Assembly: GCA_021299375.1 (NCBI GenBank)
Contig: JAJTGR010000031.1
Span: 1 to 60,910 of the forward strand
DNA: 60,910 bases
Direction: 5' to 3'
Source of the DNA: Gemmatimonadota bacterium
GTDB taxonomy: Bacteria; Gemmatimonadota; Gemmatimonadetes; Gemmatimonadales; Gemmatimonadaceae
A program made the translations under genes and the position numbers. This document shows, piece after piece, positions 48,205 to 57,164 of the stretch. The notes under the pieces were generated by a model. That model was not told where the DNA came from. It made no database searches and worked only from the letters and a program-made list of their open reading frames with translations. Numbering within the stretch: position 1 is the stretch's first letter; each line of letters opens with the position of its first letter.

Positions 48205-48642
48205 TCAGCCCCGCCCGCGCATCCCCGCCATGCGTCGCAGCCGCCGTCGCATGCGCAGCGGCAGGAAGAAACCGGCGGCCGAGACCACGCTCGCCACATT
48301 GAGGCCATCGAGTTCACGCGGGTCGCCCCGCCAGTGGTCGAGGAGCACACGCTGCCCGGCATTCTCGACGAGACGCTGGAGCGCCAGCATCAGCAGGAAC
48401 ACGTCATCGACCTCACCCAGAAACGGAATGAGGTCGGGAATGAAGTCGAGCGGCGAGACGATGTACGCGATGGCCGCCAGGACGAGGACCCGGTCAAGTC
48501 GCGAGACGCGGCCGTCGGTGATTAGCCCGCCCAGCAACCGCAGGTAGGCGGGGATCTGACGGATCGTCCGCATGAGGGAACGCTTGAGCCCGGTGCGTGG
48601 CCCGGACTCGGGGTCGCCGCGATGGCGCGTGGTCGTGCCCAT
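48205..48642 (-). CDS. DUF1232 (YkvA-like) membrane protein
   Basis: This protein of 145 residues has the DUF1232 core DRVLVLAAIAYIVSPLDFIP followed by PFLGEVDD. A second hydrophobic segment (VASVVSAAGFFLPL) lies near the C-terminus, followed by a strongly basic tail (RMRRRLRRMAGMRGRG). Function is unknown in the family. It is 7 bp downstream of the next gene on the same strand. Confidence 0.85.
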   Translation of the reverse strand: MGTTTRHRGDPESGPRTGLKRSLMRTIRQIPAYLRLLGGLITDGRVSRLDRVLVLAAIAYIVSPLDFIPDLIPFLGEVDDVFLLMLALQRLVENAGQRVLLDHWRGDPRELDGLNVASVVSAAGFFLPLRMRRRLRRMAGMRGRG

Positions 48643-48649
48643 GTGTCGT

Positions 48650-49108
48650 TTACGGGGTGACGGATCCAGCGGCCGCCGGCGTCGGCGGCGTTGACGGCGC
48701 CGTCGAAGGCGACGAGGGCGGCACGGGCGCGGAGGGCGTCGCCGCCGGCGGGCCGGCAGTCGCCCCAGCGCCAGCGGGCGGCGGGGCGCCGATCTGGTCG
48801 GCGACCGTACGGGCCGTGCTCACCACATCGGTGGCGACCGTCCTGGTGGTCTGGGCGACATCGTTCAGCACGCCCATGGCTTTGCTGAGGAACCCCATGG
48901 CCTCCGACACCGTCCCCACAGCCAGCCCGCCGGCGCGCAGCGTGTCTTCAACGCCGTCGGTGAACCGTTGGAAGACGTTGATGACCGGGGCCGGCTTCTC
49001 GGCGTACCTGGCCTCGAGGAACTCGACAAAATCGAGCACTTGATAGAGACGCTCATCGGAGAGCGTCTCGAGCTTGCGGTTGATGCGATCGCGGACGTAC
49101 GGATTCAT
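48650..49108 (-). CDS. Small protein with Pro/Ala-rich tail, unknown
   Basis: This protein of 152 residues is not recognised. The N-terminus MNPYVRDRINRKLETL with ERLYQVLDFVEFLEARYAEK resembles the short 'VLDFVEFL' helix of DUF2281-like proteins. The middle is a helical segment (EAMGFLSKAMGVLNDVAQTT). The C-terminus is low-complexity Pro/Ala/Ser. AGGAGG just upstream of the ATG at 49108 decides the start; the open frame extends further upstream without support. Confidence 0.72.
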   Translation of the reverse strand: MNPYVRDRINRKLETLSDERLYQVLDFVEFLEARYAEKPAPVINVFQRFTDGVEDTLRAGGLAVGTVSEAMGFLSKAMGVLNDVAQTTRTVATDVVSTARTVADQIGAPPPAGAGATAGPPAATPSAPVPPSSPSTAPSTPPTPAAAGSVTP

Positions 49109-49136
49109 CGGCTGCCTCCTGGCACGCCCTACGCGG

Positions 49137-50123
49137 TCAGCCGCGCCAGCGTTTCCGTTCGCCGCGCGCGTCGATATGGCAATATGGCGTGGCGTACCGC
49201 GGACTGCTGTACACGCCGAGCCCCCCGGACAGTTCGGGGTGCAGCCGCTCGACCCAGTCGACCGCCTGCTCGACGCGATAGGCATCGAAGAGGGTCAGGC
49301 GGCCGTCGCCGTCGGCGTCGATGGCCACGTCAGCCGCGTCCCCATAGAGATGCCGCGAGTCGCGCGCCGAACCCTCGACGTTCGCGTTGTGCAGCGGGGT
49401 GCGGAATCCGCTGTGGACCTCGAGGTCGAAATCCATCCGCTCCTCGCCGCGACGGCGTGCCAGTTCGCGCAACACCAGCTCGATCTTGTCGAGCACCCGC
49501 GCATCCACGGCCACATAGCGCGGCCACATGGTCTGCCGGTCGTGCGTGACGAAATCGCGCACCTTGAGATGTCGGGTCAGCGGCAGATCGAGGTGCTCCT
49601 CACGGACCTCGGCAAACCCGGCAGGCGTTTCCGCATCGCCGCTGCGGTTCCACTCGGCCGGATACCGGCCGATCTGATAGCCGTTGAGGGTGCTGCCCAG
49701 CTTGAGCTCGAATGGCACCAGCACGGCGAGCCGCGGTTCGGTGAGGCGCTGGGCGATTCCGCCGCGCGTCACTACGAGCTCGTAGAACCCGGGCTGCAAC
49801 GGGGCCAGCAGCGTGTCGCCATCGAGGGGACGCATGACATCCGCCGACTCGCTGCTCCCCACAGCGACCCACTGGTACGAGAAACCCAGCAGGTCCCCTC
49901 GCGACCGCAGCGGGAAAGCCATACGCTCGCCCGCGCGCACGAACTGCATGCGCACGTCGCCGCTCACGCCCCGCACCTCAGGGCCGGCATCCACCCTCGG
50001 GACCGCCCGCTTGGCACTCTCAGCCGACGAGTCGGCCATCAGCGCCCCGGGCGGCTGATACGCGATGGCGGTGACGATGGCGGCGGCCCCGCTGAGGACC
50101 AACGCCGTCCGGCGACGGATCAC
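49137..50123 (-). CDS. M15-type peptidase with EF-hand-like insertion (copy 1)
   Basis: This exported protein of about 328 residues has a signal/anchor segment (ALVLSGAAAIVTAIAY). The C-terminal domain has HSGFRTPLHN, GSARDSRHLYGDAADVAID and YCHIDARGE, the zinc-binding His/Asp/His set of the M15 peptidoglycan D,D-peptidase fold. A calcium loop DADGDGRLTLFD sits between the second and third ligands. The start GTG 50123 overlaps the stop of the paralogue upstream (GTGA) and has GGGAG before it; GTG 50135 is an alternative. Likely role: cell-wall peptide trimming. Confidence 0.82.
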   Translation of the reverse strand: MIRRRTALVLSGAAAIVTAIAYQPPGALMADSSAESAKRAVPRVDAGPEVRGVSGDVRMQFVRAGERMAFPLRSRGDLLGFSYQWVAVGSSESADVMRPLDGDTLLAPLQPGFYELVVTRGGIAQRLTEPRLAVLVPFELKLGSTLNGYQIGRYPAEWNRSGDAETPAGFAEVREEHLDLPLTRHLKVRDFVTHDRQTMWPRYVAVDARVLDKIELVLRELARRRGEERMDFDLEVHSGFRTPLHNANVEGSARDSRHLYGDAADVAIDADGDGRLTLFDAYRVEQAVDWVERLHPELSGGLGVYSSPRYATPYCHIDARGERKRWRG

Positions 50124-51127
50124 AAGCTCCCCCACCGCGCCCGCGTCCCGCGCACATCGATGTGCACGAACGGCCCGTGGACGGCATTGGCCCTGTAGAT
50201 CCCGATCCCGCCCACCAGATCGGGGTGCGCCCGCTCGACGCGCTCCGCGGCCTCGGCGAGCACCTTGGCATCGTGCGTGTCCACCCGTCCGTCGCCGTTC
50301 AGGTCACTCATCCAATCACGGTCGCCGTTCACCACGTACACATCGGCGGCGTCCCCATACTGGTGGCGACTGTCGGAGGCGCGACCGCCGGCTCCGACCC
50401 CCTGGGCATTGTATTGCGGGGTGCGGAAGCCCGACATCACGCGCAGCCGGCTGACCGGCACACCCGTGGCGCGCAGTTCGTCGAGCACCAGTTCGAGCTT
50501 GTCGATCAGCGGCTCACGCAACACGAGGTACTTGGGCCACACGGAGCCCTGGTCCTTGGTGAGAAAGTCGCCGAGCCGAAAGTGCTCGGATATCGGGGTC
50601 TCCTGGTTGGCCGCGGTGACCTCCAGGAACCCCTCCGGGTTCCGGTAGGCCGGCGATCGGGCGGCCCGCGTCTCCGATGGGAAGAAGCCGATGCGATAGC
50701 GACCGATGCGCCCTCGCACCTTGTCGGAGAACGGGCGCATGGTGATGAAGTGGAAGGGGCCGGCCGGATCGGTGGCCACATAGACACCGGCCCGCCGGAC
50801 CGCACTGTCGCCGAACAATTCGCGGAGCACGGGCAGCGCCATGGCCCGCGATGGACTGAGGAAGCGCGCCCGCAACTTCTGGCTGCGTCCCTTGAGCGAG
50901 TCGAGGAGCGACGAAGGCCGCGCCGCGGCCGTTGTCGCCACCGCGGCGTGGGGGGCAACCAGCGCACCGATCTCGGTGGCGCGACCGGGCCGGGCGAGCG
51001 TCAACAGCCCGGCACACACCACGAGTCCGGCGGTCAGAAACACTGACCGGCGAACTCGGCTCGTGCGACGGGGCTGCGGGAAGCGATCGGAAGACGCCGC
51101 ACCGGCGTCGGACGTGTGCTGGGTCAC
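50120..51127 (-). CDS. M15-type peptidase with EF-hand-like insertion (copy 2)
   Basis: This paralogue of the next gene has about 335 residues. A membrane segment or signal peptide lies near residues 25-45 (SVFLTAGLVVCAGLLTLARP). Zinc-site segments are MSGFRTPQYN, GGRASDSRHQYGDAADVYV and GPFVHIDVRG. The dockerin/EF-like loop DLNGDGRVDTHDAKVL sits between the last two. The start GTG 51127 follows a plausible leader; the promoter-like TATATT is at 51213-51218. The two genes overlap by 4 bp, so they arose by tandem duplication and are coexpressed. Confidence 0.82.
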   Translation of the reverse strand: MTQHTSDAGAASSDRFPQPRRTSRVRRSVFLTAGLVVCAGLLTLARPGRATEIGALVAPHAAVATTAAARPSSLLDSLKGRSQKLRARFLSPSRAMALPVLRELFGDSAVRRAGVYVATDPAGPFHFITMRPFSDKVRGRIGRYRIGFFPSETRAARSPAYRNPEGFLEVTAANQETPISEHFRLGDFLTKDQGSVWPKYLVLREPLIDKLELVLDELRATGVPVSRLRVMSGFRTPQYNAQGVGAGGRASDSRHQYGDAADVYVVNGDRDWMSDLNGDGRVDTHDAKVLAEAAERVERAHPDLVGGIGIYRANAVHGPFVHIDVRGTRARWGSL

Positions 51128-51452
51128 GATGTGGGGTAAGGCATTCGACCCGATGTCGTCGCCCCGGAGGGCGCCGCTCCTGCCACATCGACGATCGAAG
51201 GCACGTAGTGGAAATATAGCCGGCCCAGCCCGCCCGATCACCCGGCGATGGCGATCGTCCTGCACTCGACCTCGGAGCGCCGACCCTCCGTGCAATACCG
51301 CCGGTGCGGTGATTGGTTCCGCCGGACGGATGCCGGCCAGCCCTCGTGGTCGGCCACGATTTCGCCGCCCCAACACACCAAGCCGAACTTCCCGGACCCC
51401 ATGGGGGTTAGATTGCCCGTGCTGCGTCCCCCAAGCACAGTCCCGGAGACCG
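51128..51452. promoter_or_regulatory. Divergent promoter region: M15 pair and gpmI
   Basis: About 325 bp without a gene. On the minus strand TATATT (51213-51218), with a weak -35 17 nt upstream, would drive the M15 pair with a leader of about 80 nt. On the plus strand TAGATT (51409-51414) would drive gpmI with a leader of about 33 nt. Nothing else is recognisable. Confidence 0.5.
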
Positions 51453-52994
51453 ATGTCTGCTCGATCGTCGCGCGCGGTGGCCCTGATCATCCTCGACGGA
51501 TGGGGGTACCGCGAGGAATGTGAGGCCAACGCCATCTGCCAGGCGCGTACCCCGAACTGGGACCGGATCTGGGCCCATCCCTCGCGGACGCTGCTGAGCG
51601 CCTCCGGCCGGGCGGTGGGACTCCCCGACGGACAGATGGGGAACAGCGAGGTCGGGCACCTGAATCTCGGCGCGGGCCGGGTGGTGATGCAGGATCTGGT
51701 GCGCATCGGTGCCGCCATCGAGGACGGCTCGTTCTTCAGCAACCCGGCGCTGGTGGCGGCCTGTGCGCAGGCGCGTGATACCGGCGGGACGCTGCATCTG
51801 ATCGGACTGCTCGGAGACGGCGGGGTGCACGCCCACGACGCGCACCTGCTGGCGCTCGTAGACCTGGCCGCCCGGCAACGGGTGCCCCGCGTGGCGCTGC
51901 ACGCCATGCTCGACGGCCGCGACACGCCGCCCAGCAGCGGCCTGGCCTTCCTCGCCAACGTCCTGAGCCGCATCGAGGGACGGGCCCAGTTGGCGTCGGT
52001 GAGCGGCCGCTACTACGGGATGGACCGCGACCACCGCTGGGAGCGTACGGGGCTCTGGTACCGCGCGGCGGTCTGCGGCGATGCCCCCATGGAGACTGAC
52101 GCGCTCGCTGCGCTGCAGCGCGCCTACGACGCGGGCACGACCGACGAGTTCGTGAAGCCGTGGGTCATGACCGGCCCCGGAGGGAAGGCGCTGGCTCCCA
52201 TGCGCGATGGCGACGCCCTCATCTGCTTCAACTTCCGGAGCGACCGCATGCGGCAGTCGCTGCGGGCGCTGGCGATGCCCGACTTCACCGGCTTCGACAC
52301 CGGGGTGCGGCCAGCGGTGCACGTCACCACGATGACGAGCTACGACGATGCGTTTCCGTTCCCGGTGGCATTTGCGCCGCAATCGATGCGCCACCTCGTG
52401 GGCGAGGTGATCGCCGATGCCGGGCTGACGCAGCTGCGGACCGCCGAGACCGAGAAGTACCCGCACGTGACGTTCTTCTTCAACGGCGGGCGCGACGAGC
52501 CGTTCCGCGGCGAAGACCGTCGCATGGTGGCGAGCCCCAAGGTGGCCACCTACGACCTGCAGCCGGAGATGAGCGCACGAGGGGTGTGTGACATCCTGTG
52601 CGACGCGTTGGCCAACCGGACGCACGATTTCCTGCTCTGCAACTTCGCCAACACCGACATGGTGGGGCACACCGGCTCGCTGCCGGCGGCGATTGCGGCC
52701 GCGGAGGCGGTCGACGGCTGCCTCGGGCGCATTCTCGAGGCAGCGACCAAGGGCGGCGCCCGGCTCATCATCACGGCGGACCACGGCAACGCCGACCTCA
52801 TGGTCGACCCGGTTACGCACCAGCCGCACACCGCGCACACCACCAATCCCGTCCCGCTCGTGGTGCTTGACCCCGACGAGGTGGCCCCTCTCCGCTCCGG
52901 TGGCGCGCTGTGCGACGTCGGCCCGACGGCGCTGGCGTTGTTGGGGCTGCCCCTGCCCCTCGAGATGACCGGGCGCGACCTGCGCGCCCGGTGA
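51453..52994 (+). CDS. gpmI: 2,3-bisphosphoglycerate-independent phosphoglycerate mutase
   Basis: GpmI interconverts 3- and 2-phosphoglycerate in glycolysis and needs two metal ions. The product has 513 residues. The first metal Asp is in LIILDGWG. The phosphoserine segment is MGNSEVGHLNLGAGR. VHAHDAHLLAL, LDGRDTPPSS, NFRSDRMRQSL and the second metal site TADHGNAD follow. GGAG precedes the ATG at 51453. A longer open frame upstream has no family similarity. Confidence 0.97.
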   Translation: MSARSSRAVALIILDGWGYREECEANAICQARTPNWDRIWAHPSRTLLSASGRAVGLPDGQMGNSEVGHLNLGAGRVVMQDLVRIGAAIEDGSFFSNPALVAACAQARDTGGTLHLIGLLGDGGVHAHDAHLLALVDLAARQRVPRVALHAMLDGRDTPPSSGLAFLANVLSRIEGRAQLASVSGRYYGMDRDHRWERTGLWYRAAVCGDAPMETDALAALQRAYDAGTTDEFVKPWVMTGPGGKALAPMRDGDALICFNFRSDRMRQSLRALAMPDFTGFDTGVRPAVHVTTMTSYDDAFPFPVAFAPQSMRHLVGEVIADAGLTQLRTAETEKYPHVTFFFNGGRDEPFRGEDRRMVASPKVATYDLQPEMSARGVCDILCDALANRTHDFLLCNFANTDMVGHTGSLPAAIAAAEAVDGCLGRILEAATKGGARLIITADHGNADLMVDPVTHQPHTAHTTNPVPLVVLDPDEVAPLRSGGALCDVGPTALALLGLPLPLEMTGRDLRAR

Positions 52995-53023
52995 CCGATG
53001 CTCGTTCTCCTCTCCGTTTCGTG

Positions 53024-53737
53024 ATGCGTGTGTCTTCGTTTCTCCGGACTGCCGGCCTCGCCGGCACACTCGCCCTTGGCTTGCTGGGCCCCTCCAACGC
53101 ACTGGCCCAGGTGGGGCACCGGCCGGACAAGAGCCCCTATGAGGATTTCAAGATCGGGCAGACGCTGACGATCATGGGGGGCTGGCTCGCCATGCAGCGC
53201 GACCCGGCCAAGGTGGCGCCCGACGCCTCGTGGCTGGCCGCGCTGCGCTACGACATTGGTGTGGGGGGGCCGGCGTCGCTGTTCGTGCGCTATACCGGAT
53301 CGCCGTCGCAGCGTCAGGTGCTGGTGCCGACCAACCCGAGACCATCGCGCGTGCTCGAGGCGCCGTCGGTGACCACGCACCTGCTCGACGGTGGTCTCGA
53401 CATCGCGCTCACGGGGAAGAAGACTTGGCGGCGCCTGCTCCCGTCGGTGAACGGCGGCGTCGGCATCGTGAGCGACTTCGCCTCAGCCGACACCGGCGGA
53501 TACCGATTCGGCACCAAGTTTTCGTTCTCGTACGGCTTCAGCATGCGCTATATCACCCGCGGCGGACCGCAGCTCCGCGTGGACCTCACGAACTTCATCT
53601 GGCAGTACCAGTATCCGGACCGCTATTTCGTCCTCGCGTCCGACACCACCGCGATTCTCTCCGACACCCGCAACCGCTCGGCGTGGCGCGGCAACTGGGG
53701 GCTGAGCGCGGGCGTGTCGATCCCCATCTTCCGCTGA
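53024..53737 (+). CDS. Putative outer-membrane beta-barrel protein
   Basis: This exported protein has about 237 residues. A signal peptide (LRTAGLAGTLALGLLGPSNA) ends in ALAQ. The mature part alternates polar and aromatic residues in strand-like stretches such as FSFSYGFSMRYITRGGPQL and DLTNFIWQYQYPD, and ends in Phe-Arg (SIPIFR). This fits a small outer-membrane barrel, but no family is assigned. GTG 52991, overlapping the gpmI stop as GTGA, is an alternative start. Confidence 0.72.
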   Translation: MRVSSFLRTAGLAGTLALGLLGPSNALAQVGHRPDKSPYEDFKIGQTLTIMGGWLAMQRDPAKVAPDASWLAALRYDIGVGGPASLFVRYTGSPSQRQVLVPTNPRPSRVLEAPSVTTHLLDGGLDIALTGKKTWRRLLPSVNGGVGIVSDFASADTGGYRFGTKFSFSYGFSMRYITRGGPQLRVDLTNFIWQYQYPDRYFVLASDTTAILSDTRNRSAWRGNWGLSAGVSIPIFR

Positions 53738-53759
53738 CCTCCCGCCCGCGCCGCGCGCC

Positions 53760-54188
53760 ATGCCACGCTCCTCGCTCACCCGCCGCGTGATCTTCGCCGC
53801 CGCGCACCGCTATCGCCGCCCCGACTGGAGCGATCAGGAGAACGCCGACGTCTTCGGTGCCTGCGCGCACCCCAACTACCACGGCCACACCTACGTGTGC
53901 GACGTGACGGTGGCCGGCCCGGTGGACGAGGAAACGGGCTTCGTGGTGGACCTCGGCTTCTTCGACCGCGTGCTGCAGCGTGAGGTGCGCGACCGCTTCG
54001 ACCATCGGAACATCAATCTCGACGTGCCGGAGTTCGGCGATGGACGGCTCATTCCTACCGGTGAGAACCTGTCGCGCTTCATCGGCGAGCGCGTCCAGGC
54101 GGCGCTGGCGCACACCACGGCGCGGGTGGTGCGTGTACACCTCGCCGAGGACACGACGCTGAGCAGCACGTACGAGGTGGACGCGTGA
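53760..54188 (+). CDS. 6-pyruvoyltetrahydropterin synthase/QueD family protein
   Basis: This zinc enzyme of 142 residues acts on dihydroneopterin triphosphate, in pterin or queuosine/7-deazaguanine synthesis. The zinc His residues are in FAAAHRY and YHGHTYV. The catalytic Cys is in GACAHPN. DLGFFDRVL, the pair in FDHRNIN and TGENLSRFIGERV complete the pattern. No queC or queE is adjacent, so the pathway is uncertain. The stop overlaps dacB as GTGA. Confidence 0.9.
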   Translation: MPRSSLTRRVIFAAAHRYRRPDWSDQENADVFGACAHPNYHGHTYVCDVTVAGPVDEETGFVVDLGFFDRVLQREVRDRFDHRNINLDVPEFGDGRLIPTGENLSRFIGERVQAALAHTTARVVRVHLAEDTTLSSTYEVDA

Positions 54189-55828
54189 GCCGCGGTTTCG
54201 GGCGACGCGTGCGCCGCATCGGGGTGGCCGGGCCCGGCCTTGGGTTGCGCGTGGCGCATGGCGGGTGGTCTGCCGTGGTGGGGGGCGCGTTGGCGTTGGG
54301 CGCATGCGCCCGGGGCACCTCCCAGGCACCGGTAGGTCCGCATCGTCCCGAGCCAGTCGCGCCGATGATGATGCCCGTGGCCGACGTGCCGCCGCCCACG
54401 ACGCGGGCGATCGTCCAGGGAATCGTGGACTCGGTGCTCGCGGCGCCGATGTGGCGCAATGCGCGGTGGGGCATGCTGATCGTCGATGCCGAGCGCGGTG
54501 ACACCCTCGTGTCGCACGATGCGGACCGGTTGTTCATGCCGGCCTCCAACCAGAAGCTGCTCACGGGCGCCATCGCCCTGCAGCGCCTGGGTCCGGACTT
54601 CCGCTGGCGGACACCGGTGCTGCTGCATGGGGTGCAGCGCGGGACGACGTTCCACGGCGACCTGCTCGTGCAGGGGAGCGGCGATCCGAGCATCAGCGAT
54701 GCCCTGCGCGGCGGCCGCGCGGCGAGTGCCTTCGACGGCGTGGCCGATGCCCTCGCGGCGCGCGGCATCACGCGCCTCCGCGGGCGCATCGTCCCGGTGG
54801 GTGATGCCCTGCCTGGCCTCACCACGGGCTACGGCTGGGCGTACGACGACTTCGACTACGGCTACAGCGCGGCCGTCGACGAACTGGTGTTGAACGAGGG
54901 GGAACTGTCCCTGCGCGTGCGAGCGGGTACGAAGCCGGGTGCGCGGGTGCAGGTGGAACGCGCACCCACCCGCCGCTATCCGCCGCTTGCCGTCGAGGCC
55001 ATCACGCGCGACTCCGTGGTCACTCCGGGGGCACCGCGCCCACCACGCCTCGAGGCTGTGTACGACAGCATCGGGCACACGCTGGTGCTGCGCGGGACCC
55101 TCGCCGTTGGCGACAGCGCGCGCCTGACGGTGGCGTATCGTCACCCGTCGGACGCATTCGTGGCGGCGCTTGGCGAGGCGCTCGCCGGCCGCGCGATCGC
55201 GGTGCAGGCACGGGCGCTGGTTCGTCGCGACACCGCCGGCCGCGCGCCTGACACGCTGACCGTGATCGAGTCCGCGCCGTTCGCCGACGTGCTGCGGCGT
55301 ATGCAGAAGCCGTCGCAGAACCAGATCGCGGAACTGCTCTTCCGCACGGCCGCGCTCGTGACCACGGGCAGCGGGTCCGCCGACAGCGCACAGGCCGTGG
55401 GCGCCCGCACCCTGGCCGAGTGGGGCATCACCAGCGCCGATGCGGCCTACCGGGATGGCAGCGGCCTCTCACGCCACGACTATCTGACGCCGCGCGCCGT
55501 CGTGCGGGTGCTCGACGCCATGCGGCGCTCCCCGTGGGCCGCCCTCTACCGCGAGTCGCTGCCCGTCGCCGGTGTCGACGGAACCATCGGCAACCGCATG
55601 CGCGGCACCCCGGCGCAAGGCAACGCGCAGGCCAAGACGGGCACACTCGACAAGACACGGGCGCTCTCGGGGTACGTCACCACCGCCGATGGGCGGCTCG
55701 TACTGTTCTCGCTGCTCGCCAACAACTTCACCGTGCCCACGAGAGAGGTGGAGCGGGTGCAGGACCTGCTCGTGAGTACGCTCGCTGGCCGGTCGCTCGC
55801 TGCACCCGCGGCGGTGACACCCCGATGA
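54185..55828 (+). CDS. dacB: D-alanyl-D-alanine carboxypeptidase/endopeptidase (PBP4 type, S13)
   Basis: This is a periplasmic penicillin-binding protein of 547 residues that trims peptidoglycan. The signal region is long, with ALGACARG as a possible lipobox. The active-site SxxK is SNQKLLTGAIAL, the second motif lies in YRDGSGLSRHDYLTPR, and the KTG box is KTGTLDKTRALSGY. The long insertion between the first two motifs is typical of class C PBPs. The start is GTG 54185. Confidence 0.93.
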   Translation: MSRGFGRRVRRIGVAGPGLGLRVAHGGWSAVVGGALALGACARGTSQAPVGPHRPEPVAPMMMPVADVPPPTTRAIVQGIVDSVLAAPMWRNARWGMLIVDAERGDTLVSHDADRLFMPASNQKLLTGAIALQRLGPDFRWRTPVLLHGVQRGTTFHGDLLVQGSGDPSISDALRGGRAASAFDGVADALAARGITRLRGRIVPVGDALPGLTTGYGWAYDDFDYGYSAAVDELVLNEGELSLRVRAGTKPGARVQVERAPTRRYPPLAVEAITRDSVVTPGAPRPPRLEAVYDSIGHTLVLRGTLAVGDSARLTVAYRHPSDAFVAALGEALAGRAIAVQARALVRRDTAGRAPDTLTVIESAPFADVLRRMQKPSQNQIAELLFRTAALVTTGSGSADSAQAVGARTLAEWGITSADAAYRDGSGLSRHDYLTPRAVVRVLDAMRRSPWAALYRESLPVAGVDGTIGNRMRGTPAQGNAQAKTGTLDKTRALSGYVTTADGRLVLFSLLANNFTVPTREVERVQDLLVSTLAGRSLAAPAAVTPR

Positions 55829-55835
55829 CACGCCG

Positions 55836-57164
55836 GTGACCGACCGGCTGCCAGGCGACACGAGCGCCGTCCCGCGGGGACTCGGCTACGACGATGCGTT
55901 GGCAGCCGTGCTGCAGTTCGGCGCGCGGGCCACGCCAGTCGAGACGGTCGCGCTCGAAGCCGCGCTCGGCCACGCGCTGGCCGAAGCGGTCGTGAGCCGC
56001 CTCGCCCTCCCGCCCTGGGACAACGCCGGCATGGACGGCTACGCGGTGCAGCGCGCCGATGTCCAGGGGGCGACCCCGGGCGCGCCGCGCGTGTTGCCGG
56101 TGCTGGGCACGAGCATGGCGGGCGCCGATGTGCATCGGCTGCCGGCGGTGCGCTCCGGCACGGCGCTCCGCATCATGACCGGAGCCCCCATGCCGCCCGG
56201 TGCCGACGCGGTGATTCGCGTGGAGGACACTGACGGCGGCGAGAAGACGGTGTCCATTACGGGCGACCGCGACGCCACGGGGCGCGGCAACGTGCGCCCT
56301 CGCGGAGAAGACGTGTCAGCCGATCAGGTGCTCTTCGGCCCGGGCACCACGCTGCGGGCGGCGCACCTTGGTGTTCTGGCCTCGGTCGGCGCAGCCACGG
56401 TGCGCGTACATCGCCCCCCGCGGGTGACGATCGTGTCCAGCGGTGACGAACTGGTGCTCCTCGACCGGTTCGCCGAGGTGGAAGCGGGGCGCCGGATCGT
56501 GTCGTCGAGCCACTACGCACTGCCGGCGCTGCTGCGCGGTGCCGGCGCCGACGTGACCGTCGCCCCGCTCGTTCCTGATACCCTGGAGGAGCTCACCGCG
56601 GCACTGGCAGCCGCGGTCGACGGCGGCTGCGACCTGCTGCTCACCACCGGTGGCGTCTCGGTGGGTGCGCACGACTTCACCCGTGAGGCCTTGGCGCTGC
56701 TGGGAGGGACCCAGCGCTTCTGGCGCGCTCGCATCCGCCCTGGGGGGCCGATCGGAACGGGCGAGGTCCGTGGGGTCCCTTGGATCGGACTCCCGGGCAA
56801 CCCGGTGTCCACCCTGGTTACCGCGTCGCTGTTCGCCTGGCCGCTCATCCGGCGGCTTGGCGGGCACACCGGGGTGTGTCACGTGAAACTGCCTGTGCGT
56901 GTGCGAGACGGCGCCGACACGCCGGCGCCGCTCACCTACTTCCTGCGGGTCGCCCTGACCGAGGGGGCTGATGGGCAACTCGAAGCGCGGCTGGCTGGCG
57001 CCCAAGGGTCCAATCTGCTGCGCACGATGGCCCTGGCTGACGCCCTGCTCGAGGTGCCCGAACAGGTGGTCCGGGTGGAGCCCGGCATGATCCTGCCCGC
57101 CATCCTGCTTCCGGATGCGCCACCGCTCCTGCCGGCACCGCGTGGCGCGGGGAGTCTGCCATGA
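55836..57164 (+). CDS. moeA: Molybdopterin molybdenumtransferase MoeA
   Basis: MoeA inserts molybdate into adenylated molybdopterin. The product has 442 residues. Signature parts are PPWDNAGMDGYAVQ, MTGAPMPPGADAVIRVEDT, IVSSGDELV, TTGGVSVGAHDF and IGLPGNPVSTLV. The start is GTG 55836, 7 bp after dacB. The stop overlaps the methyltransferase as ATGA. No other molybdenum-cofactor gene is in the window, so the target enzyme is unknown. Confidence 0.95.
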   Translation: MTDRLPGDTSAVPRGLGYDDALAAVLQFGARATPVETVALEAALGHALAEAVVSRLALPPWDNAGMDGYAVQRADVQGATPGAPRVLPVLGTSMAGADVHRLPAVRSGTALRIMTGAPMPPGADAVIRVEDTDGGEKTVSITGDRDATGRGNVRPRGEDVSADQVLFGPGTTLRAAHLGVLASVGAATVRVHRPPRVTIVSSGDELVLLDRFAEVEAGRRIVSSSHYALPALLRGAGADVTVAPLVPDTLEELTAALAAAVDGGCDLLLTTGGVSVGAHDFTREALALLGGTQRFWRARIRPGGPIGTGEVRGVPWIGLPGNPVSTLVTASLFAWPLIRRLGGHTGVCHVKLPVRVRDGADTPAPLTYFLRVALTEGADGQLEARLAGAQGSNLLRTMALADALLEVPEQVVRVEPGMILPAILLPDAPPLLPAPRGAGSLP

